Shown: positions 26,501 to 33,750 of the stretch, piece by piece
Position numbering within the stretch: position 1 is the first letter of the stretch
Layout: every line of letters starts with the position of its first letter
Translations under genes and position numbers: made by a program
Assembly (NCBI GenBank): GCA_013003535.1
Contig: JABDIY010000052.1
Coordinates: 26,173 to 90,172, forward strand
DNA from: Acidimicrobiales bacterium
GTDB taxonomy: Bacteria; Actinomycetota; Acidimicrobiia; Acidimicrobiales; SZUA-35
Length of the DNA stretch: 64,000 nucleotides
Reading direction: 5' to 3'
The notes under the pieces: generated by a model
Databases searched by the model: none
Told to the model about the DNA's origin: nothing
What the model saw: only the letters and a program-made list of their open reading frames with translations

Positions 26501-27910
26501 CTGGGCCGGATCATCCGGACCCATCGGCCGCGTGAGTTTGACACCCACCTCACCGGTGGTGCCCTCCTCGATAAAGGTGTTTTGGACTGAGAATTGCGCG
26601 GCCAGGGCGGGCGGTTCGGCGACGCCGTACAGGGAAACCTGATCAAAGTAGAACTCTTGCGGTCCGCCGGTGCCGAGTGCACCGAAGGCGTAGCCGTGCA
26701 TCTCGAACAAACCGAGCCCGTCGTTGGGTGCACCGTTGCCGATCTCCTTGCGGGTGAAGCTGGAGAACGGAAGCTCGTACAGCTTCCAGCCGTCGAAGTC
26801 GTCGGTGAACTCGACGGTCCAGCGCTCGGCGTCATCGGTCGTGGATCCCGCAGTGCGGTTGTCGAGGATGTCGATGAACATTCCGGAACCGGAGTTGTTG
26901 CCATCGAACCAGAACGAGATGCCCTCGCTGGTCGACCAGTCTTGGGGCACCCACGTATCAACAGCCGCGTTCTCGAAGGCGTGGATGTACCCCGCAAATG
27001 ACGTGGAGTCGATGTTCATCAGCAGCACATTGTTCGGCGTGCCGACGGCGGGAAGTTCGGGCGCGGGCGGGGTCGACTGCGTGGAGATCGCGATGCCGCT
27101 GCCGGCGCCCTGGAAGGTGTAGAAACCAAGCGGTGCACCATCGCCGTCGGAGCCGGAGGGCAGTCCGCTCTCGAAGTCATCGATTACGATCGAGGAGTTC
27201 ACGACGAGCGGCCCCGACGAAAACGCCCAGTAGTCGGTGCGGAAGTTTACGTCGGAGCCTGTGCCGATGACCGCAATCACAATATTTATCAGTTCGCCGT
27301 CGGCCGGCGTCGCGTCGAGTACGCCGTTGCCACCGATGAAGAACGAGTTGTCGTCGAAAAAGTCGCCGAGCGGGATCGACACGAGCTGCCAGCCGCCGCC
27401 CGCGATTGCGCAGGGCCCCGCTGCACCGATGACACAGTTGAACTGAAACTCGTCGTCGTCTAATGCGTTCGCGGCGCCGTCGGAATTGTCATCCTCTTGG
27501 AGGTTGATCTCCAGGGTGTAGTCCTGGCCGGCGTTGGGGTTGATCCAGAAATTGAAGTGATCGGTGCCCGACAGGTCGGTCGGGCTCGTCCGCCCGAATC
27601 CGCCGTAGAACCCCGACGCGCCGCCCGAGCCCCAGCCGAACTCGAGCGAGAAGGAACCGCCCAGCGCTGGTGGCAGGTCCGCTGGGTTGGCGCTGATGCC
27701 GCCACCGCCGACCGAGCCGTTGAACGTAAACCACCCGTTGCCGAACGGATCGCCATGCTCCAGGTCATCGAATACAACCTCGTCGCCGGGCGCTGCGCCC
27801 GAAGTCACCGGTGCAACCACGACGCTCGCCAACGCCATGGCCATGAAGATCAGCAAAGACAGGAGCCGTCTCCGGCCCGGCCTTTGTTCCGATGTGAGTC
27901 CGCTTTTCAT
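23576..27910 (-). CDS. Secreted modular GH16 endo-beta-1,3-glucanase (laminarinase-like), 1444 residues
   Basis: Signal peptide about 1-38. Two galactose-binding-like (CIA30-type) modules follow (about 40-235 and 240-435), then a Calx-beta domain (about 437-547), a linker beta region and the GH16 catalytic domain (about 753-1007). The active site is GEIDFMEYV with nucleophile E888, D890 and acid/base E893. After it come a short beta module and a C-terminal parallel beta-helix of the choice-of-anchor Q type (about 1087-1444, with NDLGPGSLREAL, then repeated GGGI and STVSDN units). GH16 ExDxxE enzymes of this type cut beta-1,3-glucans. The beta-helix may bind the cell surface or a polysaccharide (inference). 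A paired LacI-type operator and a promoter lie 91-150 bases upstream. It heads the unit that continues into the phosphorylase gene. Confidence 0.9.
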   Translation of the reverse strand: MKSGLTSEQRPGRRRLLSLLIFMAMALASVVVAPVTSGAAPGDEVVFDDLEHGDPFGNGWFTFNGSVGGGGISANPADLPPALGGSFSLEFGWGSGGASGFYGGFGRTSPTDLSGTDHFNFWINPNAGQDYTLEINLQEDDNSDGAANALDDDEFQFNCVIGAAGPCAIAGGGWQLVSIPLGDFFDDNSFFIGGNGVLDATPADGELINIVIAVIGTGSDVNFRTDYWAFSSGPLVVNSSIVIDDFESGLPSGSDGDGAPLGFYTFQGAGSGIAISTQSTPPAPELPAVGTPNNVLLMNIDSTSFAGYIHAFENAAVDTWVPQDWSTSEGISFWFDGNNSGSGMFIDILDNRTAGSTTDDAERWTVEFTDDFDGWKLYELPFSSFTRKEIGNGAPNDGLGLFEMHGYAFGALGTGGPQEFYFDQVSLYGVAEPPALAAQFSVQNTFIEEGTTGEVGVKLTRPMGPDDPAQVSIDYATERSNAVPGEDFTPTSGTLTFVNGGPSELSFPVETFDDTKFTGDLQVVIRLTNPVDVERGALFQGSVLIDDNDPFDPKLVDDFEQGAFLWDTEGPASLDAVRTEATDPGARPGQDAVENVGVAVVPRSVDISVQGNVCTTGNGVVPVHLLSTPDFDATSVDHTTVTFGTATEMHVNKKTGVAQRHVDDVNNDGLDDLVFHFRGKDIAVPCGDSVSFNGTTLDGQPITAGGSDAAVVRDFPIDQDWTGTETLDFWYYGAGGGEEVTVGLKNNRVADPGPSGWTLAWADEFNEPAGTPPNPANWAYELGDTTPDGKNGWGNEELQYYTDDPANAATDGNGNLVITLDEADGTQECYYGPCEFESARLLTQNKAEFAYGRIESRLQVPDGGPGLWPAFWSLGTDITYNPWPGAGEIDFMEYVSRLPNEIFGTIHGPGYSGGGSFGGIYDFGEPVSDDYHTFVVEWEPDLITWYVDGIQYHQATPADVPGPWVFEKPFFLLLNFAIGGNFGGAIDPTNVYPQQYAIDYVRVYQGPDTAERFETTFTDSTAGWQQVSIPISAFTRSADQPAGAPNDGLNLDEVWGYSLSFPNGTASGEARIDLVELIPIPPPTELVVSTLNDLGPGSLREALGLIADGGTITFDPGLAGDTISLTSGQLVADRSVTIDASAAPGIVVSGGNTSRVFQIGSNATVSMSDLVIADGAAAPQGGGILNRGTLNLDRVVVRDNIQDADGPAAFDLGGGGIYNGEGATLNLTDSTVSDNVSVNQPAGGIYGFFGSTVNITRSTISGNTSGDVAGGVRSLGNLTLTDSTVSGNVSAVFHGGGLWLTDGVASITGSTIVNNDVLDGTAGGIMVATFGAPVNVTIRNSIVADNGTYNCQVEGGGAAVLTSLGGNVNTDPSCSLIGTDQDVGPGGALVDVLADNGGPTLTHALLPGSPAIDAAVGACSATDQRGVARPQGAGCDAGAVELIP

Positions 27911-28000
27911 TGTGTTCCCTTCCTAGAACAAGACTTCCGAATTCGATTTCTCGAGGCTCCGAAGGATTCGACGCCCCTACATCCCCGCCGGGGAATGGTC

Positions 28001-28029
28001 TTGAGAGCGCTCCTGGGAGCGCTCCCAGG
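28001..28029 (-). promoter_or_regulatory. Tandem LacI-type operators upstream of the secreted GH16 gene
   Basis: CTGGGAGCGCTCCCAG (28013-28028) is a perfect 16-bp palindrome. A second GAGCGCTC core (28005-28012) is centred 12 bp away. The odd/even symmetry with a central CG is typical of LacI-family operators. The pair lies directly downstream of a -35/-10 promoter, so a bound repressor would cover the start of transcription. The same pair with the same spacing occurs at 33660-33688, and a single copy at 38701-38720. Confidence 0.82.
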
Positions 28030-28030
28030 C

Positions 28031-28060
28031 ACCATAGATGGACCGAATCAACCGGGTCAA
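28031..28060 (-). promoter_or_regulatory. Sigma70-like promoter of the GH16-phosphorylase unit
   Basis: On the minus strand, TTGACC (28055-28060) and TATGGT (28031-28036) are separated by 18 bases. The operator pair begins two bases after the -10. The arrangement mirrors the promoter at 33689-33717, which supports both calls. Confidence 0.65.
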
Positions 28061-28106
28061 GCCGAACTACTTATAAAAGCTTGAGCAGACCGCAACTCAC
28101 CTCTGA

Positions 28107-29138
28107 TCAGCGGTTATGCAGGAAATCGCTCGCACCACACGATCCACCGATTCGCAAGGAGGTCGGCAAAATGATTGGTTCCGTACTTGGACTGTCGTTT
28201 GCCAATAGAGCCACCGCCATTCGCCCCACCTCGGTTACCGGCTGCACCACGGTGGTAAGCGAGGGCTCCAGTTGCGGCCCCCGATCGAGGCCGTCGAAAC
28301 CAACGATCGCAACGTCGTGGGGGATCCGAACACCCCGCTCGGTAAGCGAGCGGAAGACTCCAACGGCCATAGGATCCGTTGCCACGTGAATGGCGTCAAC
28401 ATCCCCTGGAAGGATGGTGGAGGCTGCTCGATAGCCGCCCTCGGTAGTGGGGTCCTCAAAACGGATCAGAACGTCGTCAACCTCGCGCCCAGCAGCCGCA
28501 AGAGCATCTTTGTAGCCATCAAATCGCTCCGTGCCGTATAGATACTCGGCGCTCGGACCAATGAAACCGACGCGAGACCGGCCGAGGTCCAAGAGATGCT
28601 TGACAGCCGTTGCACTTCCTGCGCGGTTCTCAACGTCCACACGCAACACATCGACGTCGTCGACCGGGTGCCCCACGACCACCAGCCTCTTGTTGCGGGC
28701 TCGGAGTCTCGAAACGAGCCGATCGCTGCGCGGTCCGGCCGTGACGATCACGCCATCAATGAATCCTTGGGCAATTTGGGTGGTGAGGACATCGGAGGGA
28801 CCCTCCGGGCCGTGGACTGGAAAGATCGAGAAGATCAGCCCGTGGTCTAAACAGCCCAGCTGAATTCCCTTCACAAGTGCGGAGTAATAGGGATCTCCAA
28901 AGAGTTCATCCACCTCGGTGAGCATGACCAGACCGATAAGGCCAGTCCGGCTGGATACCAATGCTCGCGCTGCCTGATTCGGCATGTAACCCGTGTCTTC
29001 GATCACGGCCTTTACACGAGCCCGCACTTCGCTTCGAACATCCGGGTGATCATTGAGCACACGAGACACCGTGGAGCGAGATACGCCAGCCTGCTTGCCG
29101 ATTTGCTCTAACGTCAGATCAGTCGAATTTTGGGTCAT
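28107..29138 (-). CDS. LacI-family transcriptional regulator of the glucan locus
   Basis: About 343 residues. The N-terminal HTH reads LTLEQIGKQAGVSRSTVSRV followed by LNDHPDVRSEVRARV and the hinge GYMPNQAARALVSSRTGLIGLV, all typical of LacI/GalR. A periplasmic-binding-protein-like sugar sensor follows (ATDPMAVGVFRSLTERGVRIPHDVAIVGFDG). ATG 29138 is preferred, with GAGGT ten bases upstream. It is the last gene after the importer and the GH16 lipoprotein, downstream of operators at 33660-33688, so it is probably autoregulated. It is the obvious candidate to bind the three CTGGGAGCGCTCCCAG sites in this window. Its inducer may be a laminari-oligosaccharide or glucose (inference). Confidence 0.92.
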   Translation of the reverse strand: MTQNSTDLTLEQIGKQAGVSRSTVSRVLNDHPDVRSEVRARVKAVIEDTGYMPNQAARALVSSRTGLIGLVMLTEVDELFGDPYYSALVKGIQLGCLDHGLIFSIFPVHGPEGPSDVLTTQIAQGFIDGVIVTAGPRSDRLVSRLRARNKRLVVVGHPVDDVDVLRVDVENRAGSATAVKHLLDLGRSRVGFIGPSAEYLYGTERFDGYKDALAAAGREVDDVLIRFEDPTTEGGYRAASTILPGDVDAIHVATDPMAVGVFRSLTERGVRIPHDVAIVGFDGLDRGPQLEPSLTTVVQPVTEVGRMAVALLANDSPSTEPIILPTSLRIGGSCGASDFLHNR

Positions 29139-29271
29139 CGTTGGTCGCACCTCAATTCAGGTATTCCGAGCACAGGCCCGAGACCATGATTGTCAGATAC
29201 TCATAGTAGGCGGACAGCTTGCCCTGGCTCTGCAAACGCCTGCGAGGTAGGCCGACAAGCGAGAACACCAG

Positions 29272-30243
29272 CTAGGACTCAATCGCCTGGTACACGCGCA
29301 CGTAGTCAGCATGCAGATGCACCGGGAAGTTCAGATCCGGTGCCACCAGACCGCCCAGGGTCCCTCCGATGGCGAGATTGAGGATGATGAAGAACTCCCG
29401 ATCAAAGACCCACTCGCCCCTCGGGCCGAGCGAATCCGGAGTCTGGTTTGCATAGAGTTCGTTGTCGAAGAACCAGCGAATCCCATCTGCGTCCCACTCG
29501 ATGGCATAGATGTGCCAATCCTCCGAGACGTCGAAGTCCTGGCGGAACCACGTGCTTTTCCCGCCGGCACCGGAATACCCCGGTCCGTGGATGGTGCCGA
29601 GGATCAGATCCGGTTCACGGCCAACCCACTCCATGATGTCGATTTCACCGACGTTGGGCCATCGGTTGGCTTCGTCGGCAGCGTCTTCTTCGAAATTGGC
29701 CCCGAGCATCCAGAAGGCGGGCCACATTCCTTCTCCGGCCGGCACCTTGATGCGAGCCTCGATCCGACCGTACTGAAACTCCTGAAGTCCCTGAGTTTTA
29801 AGCCGGGCCGATGTGTAGAAGCTGTCCTCGAACTTCTCCTGCCTGGCTTCTATGGTGAGCATGCCGTTTTCCAGCCGGGCGTTTTCGGTGCGGTCGGTGT
29901 AGTACTGGACCTCACCGTTACCCCATCCCCAGCCACCGATGTCGTAGGTCCAGTTCTCCTGGTTCACTTCGTCGCCATCGAACTCATCACTCCACACCAA
30001 CTCCCAACCCTCGGCCGGATCCGGTTGGATCTCCTCGGGGGCAGCGATGGTGGTGCGCGGTGGCTGGGTGGTCGTTGAAGCGGTGGTTGTTGTGGTCGTT
30101 TCGGGCGCTGCCGCTGTGGTTTCGGGCGCTGCCGCTGTGGTGGTGGTCTCTGCGATGACCGAAGCAGCATCATCGGAGCTGCCGCACGCGCTGGCCGTCA
30201 TGGCGACGGCCAGCAGGACTGCCATCCACCGCGTGTTGTACAT
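29272..30243 (-). CDS. GH16 endo-beta-1,3-glucanase lipoprotein
   Basis: The 323-residue protein has a lipobox ending at Cys20 (TASAC), a Thr/Ala/Pro-rich linker (about 25-70) and one GH16 domain (about 78-320). GEIDIMEWVG gives nucleophile E200, D202 and acid/base E205. Other GH16 laminarinase motifs include GNGEVQYYTD, MWPAFWML and TIHGPGYSG. It is a minimal, membrane-tethered version of the larger GH16 at 23576-27910 and probably trims oligosaccharides at the cell surface for the importer encoded just upstream (six-base gap to the permease gene). The linker DNA holds a 21-bp tandem duplication. Confidence 0.93.
   Translation of the reverse strand: MYNTRWMAVLLAVAMTASACGSSDDAASVIAETTTTAAAPETTAAAPETTTTTTASTTTQPPRTTIAAPEEIQPDPAEGWELVWSDEFDGDEVNQENWTYDIGGWGWGNGEVQYYTDRTENARLENGMLTIEARQEKFEDSFYTSARLKTQGLQEFQYGRIEARIKVPAGEGMWPAFWMLGANFEEDAADEANRWPNVGEIDIMEWVGREPDLILGTIHGPGYSGAGGKSTWFRQDFDVSEDWHIYAIEWDADGIRWFFDNELYANQTPDSLGPRGEWVFDREFFIILNLAIGGTLGGLVAPDLNFPVHLHADYVRVYQAIES
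30100..30141. repeat. 21-bp tandem duplication in the GH16 lipoprotein linker
   Basis: Two identical 21-base copies (30100-30120 and 30121-30141) encode a repeated PETTAAA unit in the linker after the lipobox. Being in frame, the duplication lengthens the surface linker by seven residues. This looks like recent slippage. Confidence 0.85.
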
Positions 30244-30249
30244 CGGCGA

Positions 30250-31122
30250 CTAGCCCTTGACCGCACCAGAGGTGAGGCCCGAGATGATGTAGCGCTGGAG
30301 GAACATGTACAGAACGAGCATTGGGAACATCAGCATCAGAACTGCTGCGGCGAGTTTGGGCCAGTCGCTGCCGTAGACACCCTCGAAGACGATCAGGCCA
30401 CGCGTGATCGGGTAGAGATCGTCGTTGGTCAGATAGACCGTCGCAAGGATCAGCTCGTTCCAGATACCGATGGCGTGGAGCACCGTCACCGTGGCGATCG
30501 CTGGTCGAATCAACGGTATGAGGATGGACCACACGAACCGGAAGTAGCCGCATCCGTCCATTACTGCCGACTCGTCAAGCTCCCGCGGGATCGACTTGAT
30601 GTAGTTCACCAGGATGATCAGTCCGATCGGGTTGATGAGGAACAGCAGGATATAGCCGGTTCGGGTGTTGAAGAGGCCGAGGTTCAGTATCAGCTGGAAC
30701 TGGGGGATCAGCGCCGGTGGCAGGAAAAGCGCAACCACGTACAAGGTGAGCAGGGCCGCCGAGCCCTTCACGTATCCGCGAGCGATCGGGAAGGCAACGA
30801 AGACCGACATGATCACGAACAACGTCGTGGCCACAACCGTGTAGATCAGCGAGTTCATCAGGTAGCCCGGGAAGTTGGCGAGCCCCCAGGCTTCGGTGAA
30901 GTTGTCGAGGCTGAGGCTTTCGGGGAGGCCGGTCGGATCCCTGAAGAACTCCGGAAGCGTCTTCATGGACGCGAAGATCAGGATGAGCAACGGGCCGGTG
31001 TAGAAAGCCGCTAGAAGCAGCAACATCCCGTAGGAGGCGATCCTCGTTCGGACCCCACGCCGCCTCCTTCCCCCGTCGTTGCGGATTACGACCAACGGCG
31101 CTGGTTCAGTAACAGCGGTCAT
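30250..31122 (-). CDS. Sugar ABC importer permease (MalG/MsmG type)
   Basis: The 290-residue protein has six membrane helices. The cytoplasmic EAA-like loop reads IPRELDESAVMDGCGYFRFVWSILIPLIRP, in which the usual EAA is ESA. This is the CUT1 family pattern for the second permease. Its start overlaps the stop of the first permease by 4 bases. With the binding protein and the other permease it would import oligosaccharides, here presumably laminari-oligosaccharides (inference). No ATPase gene is present; many actinobacteria use one shared MsiK-type ATPase for such importers. Confidence 0.92.
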   Translation of the reverse strand: MTAVTEPAPLVVIRNDGGRRRRGVRTRIASYGMLLLLAAFYTGPLLILIFASMKTLPEFFRDPTGLPESLSLDNFTEAWGLANFPGYLMNSLIYTVVATTLFVIMSVFVAFPIARGYVKGSAALLTLYVVALFLPPALIPQFQLILNLGLFNTRTGYILLFLINPIGLIILVNYIKSIPRELDESAVMDGCGYFRFVWSILIPLIRPAIATVTVLHAIGIWNELILATVYLTNDDLYPITRGLIVFEGVYGSDWPKLAAAVLMLMFPMLVLYMFLQRYIISGLTSGAVKG

Positions 31123-32045
31123 GACATGTACTTCCTTTCACGCCGAGCGACCACCGCATTTGCTGCCATCCCGAGTGCAAGCACGAGGAGGAACAACACG
31201 ATGGAGGCGGCAGCGGCATAACCCTGACGGAACGAGCTGGCAGAGGTCTGGCCGAACGCCTCGGCGTAGACGACGTAACCAAGCACATTGGTCCCATTCC
31301 TGTATCCGGTAAGCACCAGGAACAGCATCCACGCCTGAAGCGATCCCACGATGTTCAAGAGGAAGTTGGTGTTGACCGCCGGCGTTAGCTGAGGCCAGGT
31401 GACGTTCCTGAATAGTTGCCAGCCGACGGCCCCGTCGACCGACGCCGCCTCATAGAGGTCGGCGGGAACGGTCTGCATCCCCGCCAAGAAGATGACCATC
31501 GTGAACCCGGCATTGGCCCAGATCTGCACGACGATGACCCAGTAGAACGCATTTGGGCCACCGAGAAACTGCGATTCGAGGCCGAAGAGACTGAAGATCT
31601 CATGCATCGGTCCCCCGCCGGGCCGCAGAAACAGCTTCCACATCAAACCCTGGACGGCGACGCCGAGGATAACGGGAACGAAGAAGAGCGTGCGAAAAAC
31701 CAGACGCCCCCGAAGCTTCTGGTTGACCAGCAGTGCCATCACCAGGCCGAGGCCGAACTGGACAATTGTCACGAGGGCCATGAAGATCAGGGTCCGCTGA
31801 AGGGCGTCGATGTTGTCTCGTGACCGGGCACCCCGGAAGATGAACTCGTCGTAGTTGTCCCAACCGACCCAACTGATCGGGAGGCCACGGATCCCCGTTG
31901 CGTCGGTGAAGGAATACACGGCTGTCGCTAATGAGGGACCGACCCCGATCAGAAGATAGAAGCCGAGTCCCGGAAACAGGAGCAGCCACGGATAGAGGCG
32001 TTGTCTTCCTCCCCCGAAGAGATGTTGCTGTTGTGATGCTGCCAT
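31119..32045 (-). CDS. Sugar ABC importer permease (MalF/MsmF type)
   Basis: About 308 residues with six membrane helices and the EAA loop YEAASVDGAVGWQLFRNVTWPQLTP, where E-A-A, G and the late Pro are at family positions. CUT1-type first permease. ATG 32045 is used because GGGGGA lies a few bases upstream and the remaining N-terminal Arg-rich extension looks untranslated. It is the second gene of the unit binding protein, permease, permease, GH16 lipoprotein, LacI regulator, and overlaps the second permease gene by 4 bases. Confidence 0.92.
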   Translation of the reverse strand: MAASQQQHLFGGGRQRLYPWLLLFPGLGFYLLIGVGPSLATAVYSFTDATGIRGLPISWVGWDNYDEFIFRGARSRDNIDALQRTLIFMALVTIVQFGLGLVMALLVNQKLRGRLVFRTLFFVPVILGVAVQGLMWKLFLRPGGGPMHEIFSLFGLESQFLGGPNAFYWVIVVQIWANAGFTMVIFLAGMQTVPADLYEAASVDGAVGWQLFRNVTWPQLTPAVNTNFLLNIVGSLQAWMLFLVLTGYRNGTNVLGYVVYAEAFGQTSASSFRQGYAAAASIVLFLLVLALGMAANAVVARRERKYMS

Positions 32046-32153
32046 TCGTTCCCCCGTGAATCGTCTTGAAGTTCTGCCGAATGTGGTGCGGGCCCGCCGG
32101 GACCGGCGGCCCCGCACCAGATAACTCAGATAACCAATCTGAAGTTTGGCTTG

Positions 32154-33581
32154 TCAGCCTGCCAGACCAGCTTCGAGGTCCGCCTGGGCTTGTTCGGCCG
32201 CTACGGCCGGGTCGGTGAAGTCACCGTTGTACATCCACAGCGCACCGTCCTTGGCGTTGTGCCACTGGCCAGCGCCCTTCGGCTGGACGAAGAGTTGCTC
32301 GAAGCCGATAGCGAAGTTCCCCGCTTGGAGGATCGGCGCGATCGACGTGCCGAGTGCACTCTCCAGCGCAGCGGTCGGCTGGGTCGGCAGGTAGTTGGTA
32401 GCATTGGCGAAGGCGTTGTAGTTGTCCGGCTCCGAGAAGGCAGCCAGGTATGCGTGCGCAATATCGGGCACCGGAGTGTCCGCGGCGACTGCGAAGCTCA
32501 TGTCGTCCTTACCGAACAGGGTTTGGTTGTCTGCTGCGTCGTCGCTACCGGGGAACGGGATGTACTCCCACTCGAACCCGGCGTTGTCGGCGACGGCGCC
32601 GGCATTCCAGGCGCCCATGGGACCGAAGGCAACATCGCCGGCCGCATATCGCTGAGCCGCGGAGTCGCCGGTGAGTCCGGCCGATTCGGCGTCGAGCATG
32701 TCGTTTGCGTAGTAGTCGTAGCGTTCGAACAACTTGATGCCCTGCTCATCGTCCCACTTGACCGAACCATCCCACAGGCCCTCGACGAGAGCCTGTTGAT
32801 CGGGATAGAGCGAACCGAGAAGTCCGTAGGTGCCCACGAAGACCGGCCAAGCATCCTGACCGCCAGCGACGGCACACTTGAAACCGGCGTCCTTGACCGC
32901 TTCACAGGCGGAAACGAGTTCATCCCAGGTGGTCGGAATGTCCACGCCGACTTCTGCAAGTATGTCTTCATTCACGAACATACCGCTGTAGGACGTTCGG
33001 CCGAGACTGAGAGCGTAGACCCCTCCATCGAAGCTTGACCCGTCGATCGCGGCCTGATCGTAGTTAGCGAGATACGGCTGACCGGAGAGGTCCATCAGCA
33101 GGCCCGCCTCGATAAGTTGTTGCCAGTAGGGAGAATCGGCGCCGGTCATGTACGGCTGCACGGCGTTCGCGAAGCCAGTGACGCTGATCGTGGTGACGTC
33201 GATGTCCTTGGCGTTCAAACGGGTCTGGTTGACGGTCGGGATGTCGTCGGCGTTCACCACCGTCATGTCGATCGAGACGCCGGGATTGGCTGCTTCGAAC
33301 TCGGAATTGAAGTTCTCCATGAACTCCACCCCTGGTGGATTCTGGTGGATCAGCACCCGAAGGGTGCCCTCAAGCCCGCTATTGGTTGAGGAGTCGTCCG
33401 CCGCCCCATCGTCGGCGGAGCCATCGTCGGTGGAGCCATCGTCGGTGGAGCCATCGTCGGCTGCGGTGTCTGTTGCATCACTGGTGCCATCCGATGCAGC
33501 ATCGTCGCTGCCACCGCAGGCGGCAGCGAGCATCGCCATTATGGCGAGCAACGCCAAGAGTTTCATTCTTGTTGACCTCAT
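32154..33581 (-). CDS. Sugar ABC importer solute-binding lipoprotein
   Basis: The 475-residue protein has a lipobox ending at Cys22 (MLAAAC), an acidic low-complexity linker (about 25-68, DDGST/DDGSA repeats) and a CUT1 extracellular binding domain (TLRVLIHQNPPGVEFMENFN, then DEQGIKLFERY and GDVAFGPMGAWNAG). It captures the oligosaccharide for the two permeases encoded downstream. ATG 33581 has GGGAG ten bases upstream. It heads the importer unit, with a tandem LacI-type operator and a good promoter 79-136 bases upstream. The linker DNA consists of 15-bp tandem repeats and may vary in length between strains. Confidence 0.92.
   Translation of the reverse strand: MRSTRMKLLALLAIMAMLAAACGGSDDAASDGTSDATDTAADDGSTDDGSTDDGSADDGAADDSSTNSGLEGTLRVLIHQNPPGVEFMENFNSEFEAANPGVSIDMTVVNADDIPTVNQTRLNAKDIDVTTISVTGFANAVQPYMTGADSPYWQQLIEAGLLMDLSGQPYLANYDQAAIDGSSFDGGVYALSLGRTSYSGMFVNEDILAEVGVDIPTTWDELVSACEAVKDAGFKCAVAGGQDAWPVFVGTYGLLGSLYPDQQALVEGLWDGSVKWDDEQGIKLFERYDYYANDMLDAESAGLTGDSAAQRYAAGDVAFGPMGAWNAGAVADNAGFEWEYIPFPGSDDAADNQTLFGKDDMSFAVAADTPVPDIAHAYLAAFSEPDNYNAFANATNYLPTQPTAALESALGTSIAPILQAGNFAIGFEQLFVQPKGAGQWHNAKDGALWMYNGDFTDPAVAAEQAQADLEAGLAG
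33406..33465. repeat. Four 15-bp tandem repeats in the binding-protein linker
   Basis: Units of CCATCGTCGGTGGAG begin at 33406, 33421, 33436 and 33451. The second and third are identical, the first differs at one base and the last diverges at its end. On the coding strand they give DDGS(T/A) repeats. The period is a multiple of three, so copy-number change would keep the frame. Confidence 0.9.
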
Positions 33582-33659
33582 CTAATTTGTTCTCCCTCTA
33601 GGTGGATTTGGGTAATCCTGTTTCTTGATTTGCACTACTCGCCTCTTCGCCAGATTGCT

Positions 33660-33688
33660 CTGGGAGCGCTCCTGGGAGCGCTCCCAGG
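33660..33688 (-). promoter_or_regulatory. Tandem LacI-type operators upstream of the importer unit
   Basis: Two palindromes built on GGGAGCGCTCC are centred at 33667/33668 and 33679/33680, 12 bp apart and sharing an arm. The promoter-proximal copy is a perfect CTGGGAGCGCTCCCAG. Core sequence, spacing and position after the -10 box are the same as at 28001-28029. Confidence 0.85.
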
Positions 33689-33717
33689 AATATAGATCGG
33701 ATCCTGAACGAGGTCAA
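33689..33717 (-). promoter_or_regulatory. Sigma70-like promoter of the importer/GH16/LacI unit
   Basis: On the minus strand, TTGACC (33712-33717), a 17-base spacer and TATATT (33689-33694) form a near-consensus promoter. The -10 box touches the first operator, so repressor binding would block initiation. Confidence 0.78.
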
Positions 33718-33750
33718 GACAAATGTCACAAGAGCGAGCGATGCTCGACG

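Noticed and set aside
33406..33465. CRISPR-like or regulatory repeat array
   Set aside because: The repeats have no spacers, are 15 bp in frame and encode the acidic linker of the binding protein.
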